Shown here: piece by piece, positions 63,769 to 64,000 of the stretch
Numbering within the stretch: position 1 is the first letter of the stretch
Layout: the number at the start of each line of letters is the position of its first letter
Assembly (NCBI RefSeq): GCF_003050785.1
Contig: NZ_QAOH01000001.1
Location: forward strand, 248,001 to 312,000
DNA from: Celeribacter persicus
GTDB taxonomy: Bacteria > Pseudomonadota > Alphaproteobacteria > Rhodobacterales > Rhodobacteraceae
Length of the DNA stretch: 64,000 nucleotides
Direction: 5' to 3'
Translations under genes and position numbers: made by a program
The notes under the pieces: generated by a model
Seen by the model: the letters and a program-made list of their open reading frames with translations, nothing else
Told to the model about the DNA's origin: nothing
Database searches by the model: none

Positions 63769-64000
63769 CTATTTCAACAGCGGCGACCAGGCCGGATCGG
63801 ATGCGCTGGCCGTAGTTGGCACCCGTTTCAGGTTCCGCCCGGAAATGTCGACGGTGTAAAGCGCGCTTTCGCCGCCCGCCCCCTGGCTTTCACGGGTGAA
63901 CATGATCACCCGGCCATTGGGCGCCCAGCTCGGACCTTCGTCGAGGAAGGAGGCAGTCAGAAGCCGCTCTTCGGAACCGTCCGTGCGCATCACCCCGATG
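63769..64000 (-). CDS. tolB: Tol-Pal system protein TolB, C-terminal part
   Basis: The last 76 codons of tolB; the rest lies beyond the window edge. The visible part shows beta-propeller repeats ([63 protein letters not shown]) as in TolB C-terminal domains. It is upstream of pal in the same orientation, as in other Tol-Pal operons. The 87-base gap to pal has a GC-rich inverted repeat. Confidence 0.92.
   Translation of the reverse strand, partial: IGVMRTDGSEERLLTASFLDEGPSWAPNGRVIMFTRESQGAGGESALYTVDISGRNLKRVPTTASASDPAWSPLLK

Noticed and set aside
1-64000. CRISPR array, insertion sequence, prophage or tRNA genes
   Set aside because: No regularly spaced repeats, transposase or integrase frames, or tRNA-like T-loop patterns were noticed when reading the intergenic regions; a dedicated search was not possible.

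Overview
The window looks like a chromosomal segment of an alphaproteobacterium of the Rhodobacteraceae (Roseobacter/Rhodobacter group). Support comes from the high GC content, dense coding, an aa3-type cytochrome oxidase operon in the order coxB-ctaB-coxF-ctaG-coxC-SURF1 running into thrC and an M16 peptidase, a tolB-pal-cpoB-tilS-ftsH block, and a Tad pilus locus in which an OmpA-type lipoprotein takes the place of CpaD. I cannot name the genus from the sequence alone. No rRNA, tRNA, CRISPR array, phage, transposon or integrase was seen, so this is mostly core genome with a few accessory patches.

Layout. 1-3.6 kb: a membrane TolB-like/TPR protein cut by the window edge, a small unknown gene and a secreted di-haem cytochrome c peroxidase behind an FNR-like site. 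3.8-14.3 kb: Kdo transferase (waaA), a Nudix hydrolase, a DUF1178 protein, a short-chain dehydrogenase, aspartokinase (lysC), an orphan PD-(D/E)XK-like protein, EI-Ntr (ptsP), an EcsC-like protein, an acetyltransferase and a flavin reductase-like protein. 14.4-18.2 kb: a SulP transporter divergent from an adenine-salvage operon (mtnP, LysE exporter, apt). 18.3-28.2 kb, all leftward: FAD-linked oxidase, secreted metallo-hydrolase, RimJ-like acetyltransferase, M16 peptidase, thrC, SURF1 and the cox genes. 28.4-34.5 kb: tldD, dprA (with a CtrA-like site), a small secreted protein and topA.

34.5-41.5 kb is the least ordinary part. It holds a 75-residue bactofilin-like protein behind a perfect TTAA-N7-TTAA CtrA-type box. 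Next is a persulfide-dioxygenase-like metallo-hydrolase behind an ATTC-N8-GAAT SqrR/BigR-type operator. Then comes a 3-oxoacid CoA-transferase whose A and B subunit genes are separated by a GSCFA protein and an SGNH-like protein. A pair of DprE1/DprE2-like epimerase genes, rarely discussed outside actinobacteria, closes the block.

41.5-56.8 kb: a lytic transglycosylase and the Tad pilus locus (two almost identical tandem flp pilin genes, cpaB, cpaC, ompA-like, cpaE, cpaF, tadB, tadC, two TPR lipoproteins, cpaA). A polytopic membrane protein and an AAA ATPase follow. The pseudopilins TadE/F/G are not in the window. 56.9-64 kb, leftward: folD with chorismate mutase, a trans-aconitate methyltransferase-like gene, ftsH, tilS, cpoB, pal and the 3' end of tolB.

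The strongest leads are regulatory sites that tie small or odd genes to known alphaproteobacterial regulators (CtrA, SqrR/BigR, FNR), the split CoA-transferase operon, the DprE1/E2 pair, the tandem pilins and the orphan nuclease-like protein. I did not find a single large, clearly new multi-gene system.
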